64,000 nucleotides of DNA, taken from NCBI GenBank assembly GCA_017848435.1, contig JAFEHU010000073.1, forward strand, positions 1-64,000. The letters are read 5' to 3'. Position 1 is the stretch's first letter, and the number at the start of each line of letters is the position of its first letter. The stretch is from Burkholderiaceae bacterium. Its GTDB lineage: Bacteria > Pseudomonadota > Gammaproteobacteria > Burkholderiales > Burkholderiaceae_C. The position numbers and the translations under genes are program-made. The notes beneath the pieces were generated by a model, which ran no database searches, was not told the DNA's origin, and saw nothing but the letters and a program-made list of their open reading frames with translations. Shown here piece by piece: positions 61,896 to 64,000 of this stretch.

Positions 61896-63410
61896 ATGAC
61901 CGAGCCGCTGCTGATCGCCCAAAACGCCGAAACCGAATGCCATTTGCTGCCCGGCCTGGCCAACCGCCATGGCCTGATCACCGGCGCCACCGGCACCGGC
62001 AAGACGGTGACGCTGCAGACCCTGGCCGAGAACTTCTCCAGGATCGGCGTGCCGGTATTCATGGCCGATGTGAAAGGCGACCTCACCGGCATCAGCCAGA
62101 AGGGCAGCATCGGCGACAAGCTGGCTGCGGTGCTGAAAGAGCGCGGCATTGCGCTGCCAGAAGCCGCCGCCTGCCCGGTGCAGCTGTGGGACGTGTTTGG
62201 CGAGCAGGGCCACCCGGTGCGCGCCACCATTTCCGACATGGGCCCGCTGCTGCTGGGCCGCATGCTGAACCTGAACGACACGCAGGCCGGCGTGCTCAAC
62301 ATCGTCTTCAAAATCGCCGACGACAACGGCCTGCTGCTGCTCGACTTCAAAGACCTGCGCGCCATGCTGCAGTACGTGGGTGACAACGCCAAAGACTTCA
62401 CCACCACCTACGGCAACATCAGCGCCGCCAGCGTGGGCGCGATCCAGCGTGGCCTGCTGCAGATTGAAAGCCAGGGCGGCACCAAGTTCTTTGGCGAGCC
62501 GATGCTTGACATCAACGACTTCATGCAAACGGTCGACGGCCAGGGCGTCATCAACATCCTGACCGCCGACAAGCTGATGAACTCACCCCGGCTCTATGCC
62601 ACCTTTCTGCTGTGGATGTTGTCCGAGCTGTTTGAGCAATTGCCTGAGATTGGCGACCCCGACAAACCCAAACTGGTGTTTTTCTTTGACGAGGCCCACC
62701 TGCTCTTCAACGAGGCGCCCAAGGCGCTGGTCGAGCGCATCGAGCTGGTGGTGCGCCTGGTGCGCTCCAAAGGCGTGGGCGTGTACTTCGTGACGCAAAA
62801 CCCGCTGGACATTCCCGACTCGGTGCTGGCCCAGCTGGGCAACCGGGTGCAGCACGCGCTGCGCGCCTTCACCCCGCGTGACCAGAAAGCCGTCAAGGCC
62901 ACCGCACAAACCATGCGCCAGAAACCGGGGCTGGACATCGAAGCCGCCATCACCGAACTGGCCGTGGGCGAAGCGCTCATCAGCCTGCTGGACGCCAAGG
63001 GCCGTCCCGGCATCACCGAACGCGTCTACGTGCTGCCACCCGGCAGCCAGATCGGCCCCATCACCCCGGCCCAACGCCAACAGTTGCTGCAAGGTTCGCT
63101 GGTGGCCGGTGTGTATGAAAGGCTGGTGGACCGCGAATCGGCCTTCGAAAAACTCGCCGCACGCACCACGTCCGCCCCCGCAGCGCCCACGCCCGGCGGC
63201 AAAGCCGCAGCCCCTGCCGAGGCCGAATCCGGCGGCGTGCTCGGCGGCCTCAGCGACGTGTTGTTCGGCTCCACCGGCCCACGCGGCGGCCGCCACGAAG
63301 GCCTGGCCACCTCCATGGCCAAGTCGGCGGTGCGCACCATGGGGTCTACCGTCGGGCGAGAGATCATCCGGGGGGTGTTGGGCGGGATATTTGGCAGCAA
63401 GAAGCGCTGA
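61896..63410 (+). CDS. HerA-like ATPase (DUF853/YjgR family)
   Basis: A 504-residue P-loop ATPase of the HerA/FtsK superfamily. Walker A GATGTGKT is at residues 30-37, followed by [18 protein letters not shown], Walker [20 protein letters not shown] and sensor region [19 protein letters not shown], with an Arg-finger candidate in [20 protein letters not shown]. The C-terminus is Ala/Pro-rich with a Gly-rich end ([18 protein letters not shown]). Cellular role of YjgR-type proteins is unknown. No NurA nuclease or defence genes adjoin it. Confidence 0.9.
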   Translation: MTEPLLIAQNAETECHLLPGLANRHGLITGATGTGKTVTLQTLAENFSRIGVPVFMADVKGDLTGISQKGSIGDKLAAVLKERGIALPEAAACPVQLWDVFGEQGHPVRATISDMGPLLLGRMLNLNDTQAGVLNIVFKIADDNGLLLLDFKDLRAMLQYVGDNAKDFTTTYGNISAASVGAIQRGLLQIESQGGTKFFGEPMLDINDFMQTVDGQGVINILTADKLMNSPRLYATFLLWMLSELFEQLPEIGDPDKPKLVFFFDEAHLLFNEAPKALVERIELVVRLVRSKGVGVYFVTQNPLDIPDSVLAQLGNRVQHALRAFTPRDQKAVKATAQTMRQKPGLDIEAAITELAVGEALISLLDAKGRPGITERVYVLPPGSQIGPITPAQRQQLLQGSLVAGVYERLVDRESAFEKLAARTTSAPAAPTPGGKAAAPAEAESGGVLGGLSDVLFGSTGPRGGRHEGLATSMAKSAVRTMGSTVGREIIRGVLGGIFGSKKR

Positions 63411-63416
63411 GCGGCC

Positions 63417-63866
<450 letters not shown>

Positions 63867-63894
63867 AGTGGGCCGCTGCCCACCAGGAGTTCCC

Positions 63895-64000
63895 ATGCGT
63901 TCCGTGACCTTTGCCGCCTGCGTGCTGTTGGCCGCTGGCACGGCTGCCGTGGCCGCCCCGTTCACCCCCGGCAACGACAGCGAGGTCGTTGAGCAATTGC
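63895..64000 (+). CDS. Exported protein, N-terminus only (runs off window)
   Basis: AGGAG at 63885-63889 precedes an ATG that opens a signal peptide (MRSVTFAACVLLAAGTAAVA) followed by APFTPGNDSEVVEQL, where the window ends. The PFTPxNDxEVxEQL start is like that of periplasmic TPR proteins of this family of bacteria, but only 35 codons are visible so no function is given. Confidence 0.7.
   Translation, partial: MRSVTFAACVLLAAGTAAVAAPFTPGNDSEVVEQL

Overview
The window is high-GC (mid-60s %) chromosomal DNA of a betaproteobacterium, most likely family Comamonadaceae (Rhodoferax/Polaromonas/Acidovorax relatives). Evidence: the gene order odhA-odhB-lpd-zapE, smc-zipA-ligA-def, dapC-dapD-pilU-dapE-prmB and tolB-pal-cpoB-tcdA; a ZipA FtsZ-binding domain; PrpE-type CoA ligase; and a roughly 65-bp interspersed repeat that sits in frame inside several genes. 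Genus is inference. Nearly everything is core metabolism, replication and envelope biology.

Layout. 1-6610: scpB (cut by the window edge), rluD, bamD, a DinG/YoaA-type Fe-S helicase, a DUF465 protein, an unknown exported protein and zapE. 6618-12242: the 2-oxoglutarate dehydrogenase operon (E1, E2, E3). 12455-17442: prpE, an isochorismatase-fold hydrolase, a TetR regulator and, divergent from it, a homologue of 4-hydroxybutyryl-CoA dehydratase (AbfD) with an altered iron-sulfur ligand set. 17465-22021: divergent photolyase, PQQ-type sugar dehydrogenase, AcuI reductase, NlpC/P60 lipoprotein. 22026-31037: purL, map, glnD, an AT-rich pair of palindromes, an OmpA-like protein and an Ala/Lys-rich exported protein. 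31103-38299: smc-zipA-ligA-def. 38450-45729: the lysine/diaminopimelate operon with an embedded pilU, then prmB and an ABC-F ATPase. 45792-46572: two small membrane-related proteins.

46602-49486 is the accessory part: a lower-GC stretch with a PhyH-family oxygenase, a decayed tyrosine-recombinase 3' end, a displaced copy of the 3' half of tRNA-Lys, an AT-rich 1.3-kb segment with a lipoprotein, and two intact tRNA-Lys genes. It reads as successive integrations into the tRNA-Lys(CTT) gene. 49544-53046 is tolB-pal-cpoB-tcdA; 53205-55022 is msbA; 55044-61821 is a tightly overlapping operon yebC-purD-hemF-nadD-rsfS-rlmH-maf-rng; 61896-64000 holds a HerA-like ATPase, an EVE-domain protein and the start of an exported protein.

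The best leads are: (1) the five copies of the interspersed repeat, three of them translated as insertions in essential enzymes and one supplying the ribosome-binding site, start codon and first codons of a secreted protein; (2) the AbfD homologue whose cluster ligands appear lost or shifted; (3) the nested tRNA-Lys island; (4) several promoters whose -10 box lies so close to the start codon that the mRNAs should be leaderless. No CRISPR array, rRNA, complete IS element or prophage was seen.
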